Shown here in pieces: positions 1 through 7,800 of a stretch of 64,000 nt of DNA. The number at the start of each line of letters is the position of its first letter. The first letter of the stretch is position 1. The stretch covers positions 434,001 to 498,000 of the forward strand of contig NZ_STGQ01000002.1 of the NCBI RefSeq assembly GCF_004916975.1. The letters are read 5' to 3'. This DNA comes from Paenibacillus dokdonensis (GTDB lineage Bacteria; Bacillota; Bacilli; Paenibacillales; Paenibacillaceae). The notes beneath the pieces are model-generated. The model was not told the DNA's origin, searched no databases, and saw only the letters and a list, made by a program, of their open reading frames with translations. Position numbers and translations under genes: made by a program.

Positions 1-1
1 A

Positions 2-1123
2 TTCCTGCTATTACTGTTCCGAATCGTGATCGTCCTCTTTGTCGCCATCGATGTTGTGACCCGCTACGAGCTATCAACGGTTGTTAAAGCCGCCACCATT
101 GCCGGTATTCTGGCTATCCAGGCGAATGATTTCGGGAGAGCCACCCTCCCTTTTTTTAAAAGAAACCGCGCCTGGTATGCCCTATCTATGGTTGTCAGTA
201 TCGTCGGCATTGGCCTGTATATGATTTTCTTTGACAGTCCTGGGGCGGATCTCTATTATTTCTTCCCGCTTGCCGAAATGTTTCTATACAGCACCCGATT
301 GGAGGTGGGTCTGGTCATTGTGCATATCCTGGTGTTCCTGACCGCCATGATTATGCTCAAAGCCAGTGTGGTAAGCTCCGTCATTCCTTACATGGCCATG
401 CTTATGCTCGTCTATCTATTCCGCAACAATAGCCTGCAGCGCAAAAAGAACGTCACGCTCAGTGCGGAGCTGCTTGAAGTCAATGCCAAATTGAAGGAAA
501 TCACCATTGTCAGGGAACGGACAAGGATCGCCCAGGAGCTTCATGACTCGATCGGTCATGGACTCATTGCCATCCGGATGCACTTGGAGTTTGCCGAGAA
601 TACGGTGGAGAAGAAGCCGGAGAAGTCCAAAGAGGTCATTCACAAAGCATTATCCATATCCCAAAAAAGCATTGCCGATCTCCGGAAGGCTGTTTCTGTA
701 CTCAAAGAAGCTAAGGTTCCTCCCGTGATGCATTTGCAGGAATCCCTTCAGGACATGATCGAAAGCCTCCAGCTTGCCGAACGGCTGAAATTCGACCTGA
801 AATTCAATCCAGCCGTAGAGGATGCCCGTCTGGATATTAAACAAGGAGTGTATAACACCGTCCGGGAAGCCGTGACCAATGGTATGAAGCATGGAGATGC
901 CGAATCCTTTGTGATCGCTGTCGAAAAAAAAGGCCCCCTGCTTCATATCCTTGTTGAAAATGACGGGGCCGGCTGCACGCATATCCATAAATCACATGGA
1001 CTTCGCGGAATTGAAGAACGTCTTGACTCTCTGCAGGGGACCGTACACTTCTCATCCGCCGGTAACCGCGGGTTTGCCGTGTTGGCCCATATTCCATATT
1101 TTACAGGTTCGGAGTTGAACTGA
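2..1123 (+). CDS. NarL-type sensor histidine kinase, 5' end outside window
   Basis: The reading frame is open to the left edge, so the true start lies upstream; the GTG at 26 has no ribosome-binding site and sits inside a hydrophobic helix. The visible part has about 140 residues of membrane segments, then a short linker helix, a HisKA_3 dimerisation domain with the phospho-acceptor His in RIAQELHDSIGHGL, and a HATPase_c domain with N-box EAVTNGMKHG and G-box SHGLRGIEERL. This is the HPK7 family, whose members autophosphorylate and pass phosphate to NarL/LuxR regulators such as the one starting at 1124; the stop codon directly abuts that ATG. The signal is not identifiable because the input region is cut. 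Confidence 0.9.
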   Translation, partial: FLLLLFRIVIVLFVAIDVVTRYELSTVVKAATIAGILAIQANDFGRATLPFFKRNRAWYALSMVVSIVGIGLYMIFFDSPGADLYYFFPLAEMFLYSTRLEVGLVIVHILVFLTAMIMLKASVVSSVIPYMAMLMLVYLFRNNSLQRKKNVTLSAELLEVNAKLKEITIVRERTRIAQELHDSIGHGLIAIRMHLEFAENTVEKKPEKSKEVIHKALSISQKSIADLRKAVSVLKEAKVPPVMHLQESLQDMIESLQLAERLKFDLKFNPAVEDARLDIKQGVYNTVREAVTNGMKHGDAESFVIAVEKKGPLLHILVENDGAGCTHIHKSHGLRGIEERLDSLQGTVHFSSAGNRGFAVLAHIPYFTGSELN

Positions 1124-1780
1124 ATGATCCGAGTAATGATTGCCGATGACCAAGGGATTGTGAGAGACGGTTTGAACATGATTTTGAGCTTATATGAGGA
1201 AATCAATGTGATTGCGGAGGCCGCTAATGGGGAAGAGCTTCTCGCTCTGCTGCAAAGTCAGGTTCCTGACGTGATTCTGATGGATATCCGCATGCCTGTC
1301 ATGAACGGATTTGATGCAACCAAAATTGTAAAACATCAGTATCCGGGCGTGAAAGTGATTATCCTGACCACCTTTAATGAGGATGAGTATATTTTCAGTG
1401 GTCTGAAAAATGGCGCCGATGGCTATATTCTGAAAGATACGAGCTCCAAGGAAATGATTAAAGCTATCCACGCCGCTTATGAAGGCAATCTGCTGCTCCA
1501 GCCGGAAATTACAAACCGGATTATCCATGCACTTCATACCACTGACAATACCGCAGTTATGAACACAAGCGAGACTCCGGTTCGAAAGGATCTGACCCCG
1601 CTATTGACTCCCAGGGAAATTGAGGTTGCTGAGCAGATCTTGCAGGGGAAAAGCAATAAAGCTATCGGTGATGCATTATTTTTGGCAGAAGGCACCGTTA
1701 AAAATTACGTCTCGCATATCCTCGACAAGCTTGAACTGAACAGCCGAGCCGAACTGATATTATATTTGCAAAATAATTAA
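1124..1780 (+). CDS. NarL/LuxR-family response regulator
   Basis: A 218-residue regulator with an N-terminal receiver domain (acidic pair D8-D9, phospho-acceptor D54 in ILMDIRMP, then the conserved T and K of LTTF and LKDT) and a C-terminal LuxR helix-turn-helix (LTPREIEVAEQI through GTVKNYVSHILDKL). It directly follows the kinase with no gap, so the two are translationally coupled and form a two-component system. Members of the family include LiaR, DesR and VraR. The target cannot be told from sequence; genes upstream of the window may be the regulated ones. Confidence 0.95.
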   Translation: MIRVMIADDQGIVRDGLNMILSLYEEINVIAEAANGEELLALLQSQVPDVILMDIRMPVMNGFDATKIVKHQYPGVKVIILTTFNEDEYIFSGLKNGADGYILKDTSSKEMIKAIHAAYEGNLLLQPEITNRIIHALHTTDNTAVMNTSETPVRKDLTPLLTPREIEVAEQILQGKSNKAIGDALFLAEGTVKNYVSHILDKLELNSRAELILYLQNN

Positions 1781-1801
1781 AAAAATTCACCCTCCTCTCC
1801 A

Positions 1802-1823
1802 CCCTGACATAGGGCTGTCAGGG
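1802..1823. repeat. Perfect 8-bp inverted repeat
   Basis: CCCTGACA and TGTCAGGG flank a 6-nt loop just after the response regulator. There is no T-run, so it is more likely an RNA-stabilising hairpin than the terminator, which follows at 1869. Confidence 0.4.
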
Positions 1824-1868
1824 TACCGGGCTTACGATGGAATCGCCCGTCGACGTAATTTAAACAGC

Positions 1869-1900
1869 AAACCCTACTCAATATGAGTAGGGTTTGTTTG
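1869..1900. terminator. Terminator between convergent genes
   Basis: A perfect 12-bp stem (AAACCCTACTCA / TGAGTAGGGTTT) with a 3-nt loop is followed by GTTTG on the plus strand. It lies between the response regulator and the converging DUF4179-type gene and may stop transcription from both sides. Confidence 0.75.
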
Positions 1901-1937
1901 TGTTCTAACCGGGCGTCTTCGTATATTCATCTTAGCC

Positions 1938-2723
1938 TCATTTTTTCGATGCTTCTGCAGCCTGCTTTACTTTACTTTGATCAATGGGAATTTGGCCTTT
2001 CCAGCTGCCTTTTGTTTTGCCAATCCGGTTGATGTCCACGTTCAGGTTCATCGAATCCGGCAGCTTGGTGCCATCGGTCACAAAGGCGAACACGCCATCA
2101 GGCAGATCCTTTTCCGCAACACCCGAGTCTACTCTGTTTCCTTTTGCATCTGTCAGATAAAATGGAAGCCCGTCTTCTTGCTCTGTTCCAATAAAGCTCA
2201 GCACGCTAAAGCCCTCAACCCCGGACTCCTGGTATGTCGGATTTTCGATTTGCTTGCCATCTTTCTTTCCATCTGAAAGAACATCCAATCCTTTAGTATC
2301 AAACTCATAGGGAACCAAGGTACCATCGGCGTTTTCCACGCTGTAATGAACTAAGATTTTTTGACCCCCGGCATATATTTCTTTGAAATGAACCGTAATG
2401 CCCTGATCTGTCATTTTTTCATCCATAGGAATGGATATTCCCTCAGACAAATCCTGCTTCACGCCGTCATCCACCAATCCATTGATGTTGGCACTGCTGT
2501 TAAAAAAGTAAGATACTCCGCCTGTCGACGCAAATACACCTGTCGGTACTAAAATGGCTGCGGCTATACTTAATACGGCGATTCTTTTTTTCATTGTTCT
2601 CGTCTCCTTCTTATGGTGAAATTCGTTAAAAGACCGTCTGACACGCCGATCGACTTCTTCAGGAACGGTCACGTCATCAAAGTGCTTCGTTAGTGATTGT
2701 TCAATTTTTCGGTGTTCAAACAT
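1938..2723 (-). CDS. DUF4179-type membrane protein, probable anti-sigma factor
   Basis: A 261-residue protein with about 45 cytoplasmic residues, one membrane segment (about residues 46-64, IAVLSIAAAILVPTGVFA) and a predicted extracytoplasmic beta-rich domain matching the DUF4179 pattern, with a motif of the type GITVHFKEIYAGGQKILVHYS. Its start overlaps the end of the ECF sigma gene by 34 bp, and a GAGGAG sits 11 nt before the ATG. Such genes next to ECF sigma factors in Bacilli usually encode the membrane anti-sigma partner; that role is inferred from position and topology. It ends facing the two-component operon across a shared terminator. Confidence 0.8.
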   Translation of the reverse strand: MFEHRKIEQSLTKHFDDVTVPEEVDRRVRRSFNEFHHKKETRTMKKRIAVLSIAAAILVPTGVFASTGGVSYFFNSSANINGLVDDGVKQDLSEGISIPMDEKMTDQGITVHFKEIYAGGQKILVHYSVENADGTLVPYEFDTKGLDVLSDGKKDGKQIENPTYQESGVEGFSVLSFIGTEQEDGLPFYLTDAKGNRVDSGVAEKDLPDGVFAFVTDGTKLPDSMNLNVDINRIGKTKGSWKGQIPIDQSKVKQAAEASKK

Positions 2724-3289
2724 ATCGGATCATTCTCCTCGTCTTGTTTTGTGTTGAACCCTTTCCGCATTTTCCCGAGTGCCAGATGAAGCCTGGATTT
2801 CGCCGTCCCCAGTGGTATTTGCAGCAATTCGGCAATCTGATCATAAGAGTAATCATAGTAATACCTGTAAATGATTACGGTCCTAAGTTTATAGGGCAGC
2901 TGGTTAATCGCCTCTTGAATTTCCCGGTGTGATTCGGTCTTCATCAAAGCTTCATCAGGTATCTCTACATGCGGTTCCACACCAAGACGATAGCTTCGCT
3001 CATGCAAGCGGAACCTTCTCCATATTTGCCTGCGCCAATTATTGACCTGCCTGATGACGATCCCATTCAACCAGAACTGAAATGGCCGTTTGCGGTCATA
3101 GCTTGGCAGTGAACGCCACAGCTGATAATATATTTCGCTGACGATATCGTTAACATCTTCCTTATCGCGAATGAGCAAAGTGACCGTACCATATACTTTC
3201 TTTCGAGTCAGTTGATAGATCACTTCCAGTGCTTCTTGATCCCCGGCTATCAGTCGGTCTAACCAGGGTTCCAATGCTTGATCGTTCAT
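2690..3289 (-). CDS. ECF-type RNA polymerase sigma factor
   Basis: About 199 residues with sigma region 2 (KEDVNDIVSEIYYQLWRSL, then RPFQFWLNGIVIRQVNNW) and region 4 (LPYKLRTVIIYRYYYDYSYDQ through GTAKSRLHLALGKMR). The start chosen is the ATG at 3289, because AGGAGG lies 7 nt before it; a longer reading from 3349 has no such site. ECF sigmas redirect RNA polymerase to stress promoters and are held by a membrane anti-sigma factor, here probably the overlapping gene. It usually activates its own promoter; I could not identify a convincing ECF promoter in front of it. Confidence 0.93.
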   Translation of the reverse strand: MNDQALEPWLDRLIAGDQEALEVIYQLTRKKVYGTVTLLIRDKEDVNDIVSEIYYQLWRSLPSYDRKRPFQFWLNGIVIRQVNNWRRQIWRRFRLHERSYRLGVEPHVEIPDEALMKTESHREIQEAINQLPYKLRTVIIYRYYYDYSYDQIAELLQIPLGTAKSRLHLALGKMRKGFNTKQDEENDPICLNTEKLNNH

Positions 3290-3423
3290 TTGAAGGCCTC
3301 CTGAAATTGTATACACGATGTATTGGCTCTCTGGAGTGGGATGGTTCACTGATTTCTAAAATATTTTTATGTAAGTCTCTTAAAACTTTTGGTTACGACC
3401 TGATTATATAATCTTAGAACAAC

Positions 3424-3463
3424 AAAAAAAGCGCCTCCCCAAGCCGTTGACTTGAGAAAGCGC
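3424..3463 (-). terminator. Terminator of the oligopeptide transporter operon
   Basis: On the minus strand a 13-bp stem (GCGCTTTCTCAAG pairing with CTTGGGGAGGCGC through G-U pairs) is followed by seven T. It ends the operon after the orphan gene at 3474. On the plus strand the wobble pairs become mismatches, so it is one-directional. Confidence 0.8.
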
Positions 3464-3473
3464 ATATTATTCG

Positions 3474-3908
3474 TTATCTTTGGATGGGTTCCATACGGTA
3501 CACACCGGGCTTGCCGGCTTCTTCCTGAATCAACCACCCGAATGAGATCACGGACGCGAGCCGTTCCTTCTGTTCCGGGGTCATTTCTGCGATGACCGCC
3601 TCTTGCCCCGGTTCCCGCACGACCTCCGGCTCCAAGCCGTATGCAACCGCGAGCCAGGAGCGAAGGCCGCCGAGCGTATTGTATTTGATGGAATAACCAT
3701 CTTTGACTGCCGACTCAAAGGTTTCCGGCTCTGCAGAAGCAAATTCGGCCAATGCCTGATAATCAAATTCGTAAATACTTGTATCCACCGGAAGATCCCG
3801 TTCATTTATTCTCCGCAGCAGTTCCTCATTGGACCAGCCGTATGCCCGAAGTCCTTCCAGCATTAATGCATCCCACTGCGATAATTTGACGCCTTGATTA
3901 GCTCCCAT
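3474..3908 (-). CDS. Orphan protein encoded last in the oligopeptide transporter operon
   Basis: A 144-residue soluble protein that I do not recognise. It has no signal peptide or membrane segment, is acidic, and has helical stretches such as WDALMLEGLRAYGWSNEELL and TPEQKERLASVISFGWLIQE. The ATG at 3908 is preferred over the TTG at 3914, because GGGAGG is 10 nt before the ATG but only 4 nt before the TTG. It starts 21 bp after the stop of the last ATPase gene and is followed by the operon terminator, so it is co-transcribed with the transporter. A role in regulating the transporter or processing its peptides is possible, but nothing in the sequence proves it. Confidence 0.75.
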   Translation of the reverse strand: MGANQGVKLSQWDALMLEGLRAYGWSNEELLRRINERDLPVDTSIYEFDYQALAEFASAEPETFESAVKDGYSIKYNTLGGLRSWLAVAYGLEPEVVREPGQEAVIAEMTPEQKERLASVISFGWLIQEEAGKPGVYRMEPIQR

Positions 3909-3929
3909 GTTCAAGGTTCCTCCCCTAAC

Positions 3930-4817
3930 TTAATGATCCGCCACAAAATGGCCGGGACTTACTTCCCGCAGTTCAGGCACCGCGCCATCATTCGTTGTGG
4001 GCACTTCATATTTAATCGCCAATCTCTCATTTGCCGTGCGCGGATCGGGAATCGGAATGGAAGAGAGAAGCGCCTTCGTATACGGATGCAGCGGATTATC
4101 GTACAGCTCATCGCTTTCCGCCACTTCCACCAAGCGTCCTCTGTACATCACTCCGATGCGGTCGGAAATATGGCGTACCATGGACAAATCATGTGCGATG
4201 AACAGATACGTCAGACCGAATTCGGCCTGCAAATCCTCCAGCATGTTGACGACCTGTGCCTGTACGGATACGTCGAGCGCGGAAATCGGCTCATCACAGA
4301 CAACAAAATCAGGACGCACGGATAAGGCCCGTGCAATCGAAATCCGCTGGCGCTGCCCGCCGCTGAATTCATGCGGATAACGGTATAGATGCTCGCGCTT
4401 GAGTCCGACCTTTTCCAGTAAGCCGGCGACGAATTCTTTGCGTTCATCCGCCTTCTTATAGATGCCGTGGATATCCATCGGCTCACCGATCAGATCCAGC
4501 ACGCTCATGCCGGGATTCAATGAGGAATACGGATCCTGAAAGATCGTTTGAATCCGCCGGCGGAAAGGCTTAAGCTGCTTATCTCCGAGCTTGGACAGGT
4601 TCTGCCCATCAAAATAGACCTCTCCGTCCGTATAATCATACAAACGGATCAGGCAGCGTCCAACCGTTGATTTGCCGCTTCCGGATTCGCCTACAAGACC
4701 AAACGTTTCACCCTTGCGGATCTGAAAGCTGACACCATCGACAGCCTTCAGCACTTCCGGACCTTTCGTGAAATGCTTCTTCAGGTTCCGTACATCGACC
4801 ATGATATTTCCGCTCAT
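3930..4817 (-). CDS. Oligopeptide/dipeptide ABC transporter ATPase, OppF/DppF type
   Basis: A 295-residue ATPase. Walker A is GESGSGKST, the signature is FSGGQRQRISIARAL, Walker B is FVVCDEPISALDVS and the switch His is in LFIAHDLSMV. The C-terminal tail with NPLHPYTKALLSS is typical of OppF/DppF. It works as a heterodimer with the preceding ATPase to drive peptide uptake. Its start overlaps the end of the upstream ATPase by 4 bp (ATGA), indicating translational coupling. Confidence 0.95.
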   Translation of the reverse strand: MSGNIMVDVRNLKKHFTKGPEVLKAVDGVSFQIRKGETFGLVGESGSGKSTVGRCLIRLYDYTDGEVYFDGQNLSKLGDKQLKPFRRRIQTIFQDPYSSLNPGMSVLDLIGEPMDIHGIYKKADERKEFVAGLLEKVGLKREHLYRYPHEFSGGQRQRISIARALSVRPDFVVCDEPISALDVSVQAQVVNMLEDLQAEFGLTYLFIAHDLSMVRHISDRIGVMYRGRLVEVAESDELYDNPLHPYTKALLSSIPIPDPRTANERLAIKYEVPTTNDGAVPELREVSPGHFVADH

Positions 4818-5827
4818 TTGCCTGTTCCTCCCTCCGCCAATGCCTGTTCCAGCGTGCTCTTATCCTGCACAAGCCAGCAAAGGGACCGGTGTCCTTCTCC
4901 AAGCTCCGCCATGGGTGGAAGCTCCGCACATTTCTCAAAGGCATACGGGCAGCGTTCTCTGAACGGACAGCCGGCGGGCGGATCAATCAGATCCGGCGGT
5001 GAGCCTTCAATAGGTACCAGCCGTTCCCGGTTTGCGCCCACACGCTTCGGTACCGAACGAAGCAGGCCTTGCGTATACGGATGTCCTGTACGATAGAAAA
5101 TATCCTCAACCGTTCCCTCTTCCATGACCATTCCGCCGTACATGACGACGACGCGGGAGCATACCTGAGCAACGACTCCCAAATCATGCGTGATGAGCAG
5201 TACTGCGGTATCGGATTGTTCCTTCAATTGCTTCAGCAAATCAAGAATTTGCGCCTGGATCGTCACGTCGAGCGCTGTTGTCGGTTCATCCGCAATCAGC
5301 AGCTCCGGACTGCAGGAAAGTGCCATTGCGATCATGACCCGCTGACGCATGCCTCCGCTGAATTCATGCGGATACTGCTTTACGCGGCGCTCCGGTTCGG
5401 AGATGCCCACCTTACGCAGCATTTCTACCGCTTCCTGAATCGCCTCTTTTTTCCCAAGCCCCCGGTGACGGCGGATAACTTCCGCCATTTGAAAACCGAT
5501 CGTTTTCACCGGATTCAGCGAAGTCATCGGATCCTGGAACACCATGGCGATCCGATTTCCGCGCAGCTTACGCCATTCATTCTCGCTTAGCTCCTGCAGA
5601 TTCTCCCCCTGGAAAAGAACTTCGCCGTTCGTAATCTTTCCTGGAGGGGCGATCAGACCCATGATCGCTTTTGCCGTCACGCTCTTGCCGCTCCCGGATT
5701 CACCAACGATGCCTACCGTTTCGCCTGCGCCTACATGAAAGCTGACGCCGCGTACCGCTTGGTTCTGCCCATCACGGGTTTGGAATGAAACTCTCAGATC
5801 ATCCACGCTTAGCAGTTGTTTAGTCAT
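4814..5827 (-). CDS. Oligopeptide/dipeptide ABC transporter ATPase, OppD/DppD type
   Basis: A 337-residue ATPase with Walker A GESGSGKS, signature FSGGMRQRVMIAMAL, Walker B LLIADEPTTALDVT and switch LLITHDLGVV. The C-terminal oligo_HPY region contains the cysteine cluster CPFRERCPYAFEKC, which in some OppD/DppD proteins binds an iron-sulfur cluster (family knowledge). It lies between the permease genes and its partner ATPase, in the standard Opp/Dpp order. Confidence 0.95.
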   Translation of the reverse strand: MTKQLLSVDDLRVSFQTRDGQNQAVRGVSFHVGAGETVGIVGESGSGKSVTAKAIMGLIAPPGKITNGEVLFQGENLQELSENEWRKLRGNRIAMVFQDPMTSLNPVKTIGFQMAEVIRRHRGLGKKEAIQEAVEMLRKVGISEPERRVKQYPHEFSGGMRQRVMIAMALSCSPELLIADEPTTALDVTIQAQILDLLKQLKEQSDTAVLLITHDLGVVAQVCSRVVVMYGGMVMEEGTVEDIFYRTGHPYTQGLLRSVPKRVGANRERLVPIEGSPPDLIDPPAGCPFRERCPYAFEKCAELPPMAELGEGHRSLCWLVQDKSTLEQALAEGGTGK

Positions 5828-5868
5828 CTTCGTTTCTCACTCCTTCACGCCGCCTGGAGCCGGCGGGT

Positions 5869-6714
5869 TTATCTTTTACCTAGCTTCGGTTCTAGACCGA
5901 TACGCAGAATATCACCGAGTATATTAAAACAGAGTACCGTCAGGAAGATCAGCAGACCCGGGAACACTGCCATATAAGGCGCTTGAGCAATATAGCCTTG
6001 CGCCCCGTTCAGCATGCTGCCCCATGTCGCATCCGGCTGATGCACGCCAAAGCCGAGAAAGCTAAGAGATGATTCCATCATAATCGCCGAAGCGATGTTA
6101 TTGGTCGCACTAACAATGATAACGGAAAGCAGACCAGGCAATATATGCTTCCAGATGATCCTGAACGAGCTTTGGCCCGAGGCTTTGGCATACAGAACAT
6201 ACTCCCTCTGTTTGAGCGCCATCGTCTCTGCCCGGACTACCCGGGAGATGCTCATCCACATGAGCAGTGAAATAATAATAATAATGTTGCCCACGCTCGG
6301 CTTCAAGTACACGCTGAGCAGCAGCAAGATCAGAAAAGACGGAATAGACATGATAATATCCAAAAAGCGCATCAGCAGGCTGTCGATCCATCCGCCGAAA
6401 TAACCACTAATAATGCCGACTGTTACGCCGATCGCCGTTGCGATAATCATCGATAAGAAACCAACCATCAGCGAGACGCGGCCACCGTACAGCGCTCGTG
6501 CAAACGTATCCCGTCCATAATCATCGGTACCGAACCAATGTCCTTGACCTGGCGGCTTCAGCCTCTCCAGAGCGTTAATCTGGTTCGGGTCCTTGGAGGA
6601 CAAAAATGCAAATATCGCAGCCAGGGTAATCACAAGCAGCAGAATAACGGCGGCGATCCCCAGCTTGTTTCCCTTAAGCTCACGGGCTACATTAACCCAT
6701 TTACTCCCTTTCAT
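5869..6714 (-). CDS. Oligopeptide ABC transporter permease, OppC/DppC type
   Basis: The second integral membrane subunit, about 281 residues with six predicted helices. It has the N-terminal OppC segment (GIAAVILLLVITLAAIFAFL), the motif HWFGTDDYGRDTFARALYGG and the EAA-like cytoplasmic loop YVLYAKASGQSSFRIIWKHI. The ATG at 6714 is preferred because AGGTGATC precedes it and the longer reading from 6756 would run into the OppB gene. The OppB stop lies only a few bases before this ATG, so the pair is coupled. Confidence 0.94.
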   Translation of the reverse strand: MKGSKWVNVARELKGNKLGIAAVILLLVITLAAIFAFLSSKDPNQINALERLKPPGQGHWFGTDDYGRDTFARALYGGRVSLMVGFLSMIIATAIGVTVGIISGYFGGWIDSLLMRFLDIIMSIPSFLILLLLSVYLKPSVGNIIIIISLLMWMSISRVVRAETMALKQREYVLYAKASGQSSFRIIWKHILPGLLSVIIVSATNNIASAIMMESSLSFLGFGVHQPDATWGSMLNGAQGYIAQAPYMAVFPGLLIFLTVLCFNILGDILRIGLEPKLGKR

Positions 6715-6718
6715 GAGA

Positions 6719-7669
6719 TCACCTCGTTGTTTTAATTCTCGGATCCACGATGCCATACAGGATATCCGCGAGCAAATTCCCCAGGATCAGCAGAACGGAA
6801 GAGAATAATGTAATGCCCATAATGACAGGGTAATCCATCCCCCGTACAGCCGTCATACCGAGCGAGCCAATGCCCGGCCAGGAAAATACCGTCTCGGTCA
6901 CGATTGCCCCGGCGACCAGGTCGCCCATGGACATACCAAGCAAGGTGATCACGGGGAGCAGAACATGCTTAAGGACATGCCGGAACAAAATAATACGCTT
7001 GGCCGAGCCAAAGGCATACTGAATTTGTACGTAATCTTCTTTGAGCTGGCTGATCGTACTTGAACGGATATACCTCACGTATACCGTTAAGAAGCCTATG
7101 GCTAACACCACGCACGGCAAAAGACCATGCTTGATCACATCGAGCGCAGAATTCGTGCCGATCGTGCGCATCCCCATGCTCGGCAGCCAGTGCATTTTAA
7201 TGGAGAAAAAGTACATCAGCAATATAGCCAGCCAAAAGAGAGGCAGCGAAATACCAATGTATGCAATCATGTTAACGAGCTTATCCACCCAGCGATTGCG
7301 GTTTGCTCCCGCAACCAGGCCCATGGGAATAGCCAAAATGACGGCCAAAGCGATGGCTGATGCCATGAGTCCGGCCGTTGCAGGCAAGCGCTCCACAATT
7401 TGTCCCAGCACCGGTTTATGGTTCACAAGCGAGTAGCCGAAATTGCCGGTCAGGCATTCCTTCAGCCAAATAAAATATTGAATGTATGCCGGCTTATCCA
7501 AACCGAGGTTATGCCTAATGCGCTCAATGTCCGCCGCATGCATGTTCGGTGTAACAAAAGAACGCACGGGATCTCCGGGCGCCACTTTCACCAAAATGAA
7601 GCAGACGATCGACACAAAAAACAGCATAGGCAGAGTTTGCAATAATCTTCTGACGATCAGTCTTCTCAT
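6719..7669 (-). CDS. Oligopeptide ABC transporter permease, OppB/DppB type
   Basis: A 316-residue integral membrane protein with six predicted helices, the N-terminal OppB pattern (RRLLQTLPMLFFVSIVCFIL, then APGDPVRSF) and an EAA loop. It forms the membrane channel together with the OppC partner encoded next. The gene follows the binding-protein gene after a 131-bp gap with a hairpin that may reduce permease expression relative to the binding protein. Confidence 0.94.
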   Translation of the reverse strand: MRRLIVRRLLQTLPMLFFVSIVCFILVKVAPGDPVRSFVTPNMHAADIERIRHNLGLDKPAYIQYFIWLKECLTGNFGYSLVNHKPVLGQIVERLPATAGLMASAIALAVILAIPMGLVAGANRNRWVDKLVNMIAYIGISLPLFWLAILLMYFFSIKMHWLPSMGMRTIGTNSALDVIKHGLLPCVVLAIGFLTVYVRYIRSSTISQLKEDYVQIQYAFGSAKRIILFRHVLKHVLLPVITLLGMSMGDLVAGAIVTETVFSWPGIGSLGMTAVRGMDYPVIMGITLFSSVLLILGNLLADILYGIVDPRIKTTR

Positions 7670-7742
7670 GCTTTTAGTCTCCTAGCTTCGTTCTGATAAT
7701 ACGTTTTTGATCTTTCTAAATACATCAAGTAGAACAGAAACG

Positions 7743-7762
7743 GCTGCACCCTAAGGCGCAGC
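7743..7762 (-). promoter_or_regulatory. Hairpin between binding-protein and permease genes
   Basis: On the minus strand GCTGCGCC and GGTGCAGC pair (one G-U) around a 4-nt loop, without a strong T-run. Such hairpins in peptide transporter operons commonly protect the binding-protein message or partly terminate transcription. The function here is inferred from position. Confidence 0.45.
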
Positions 7763-7800
7763 TCCGTCTCCACTCACGATAAACTTCGAATATAACCGTT

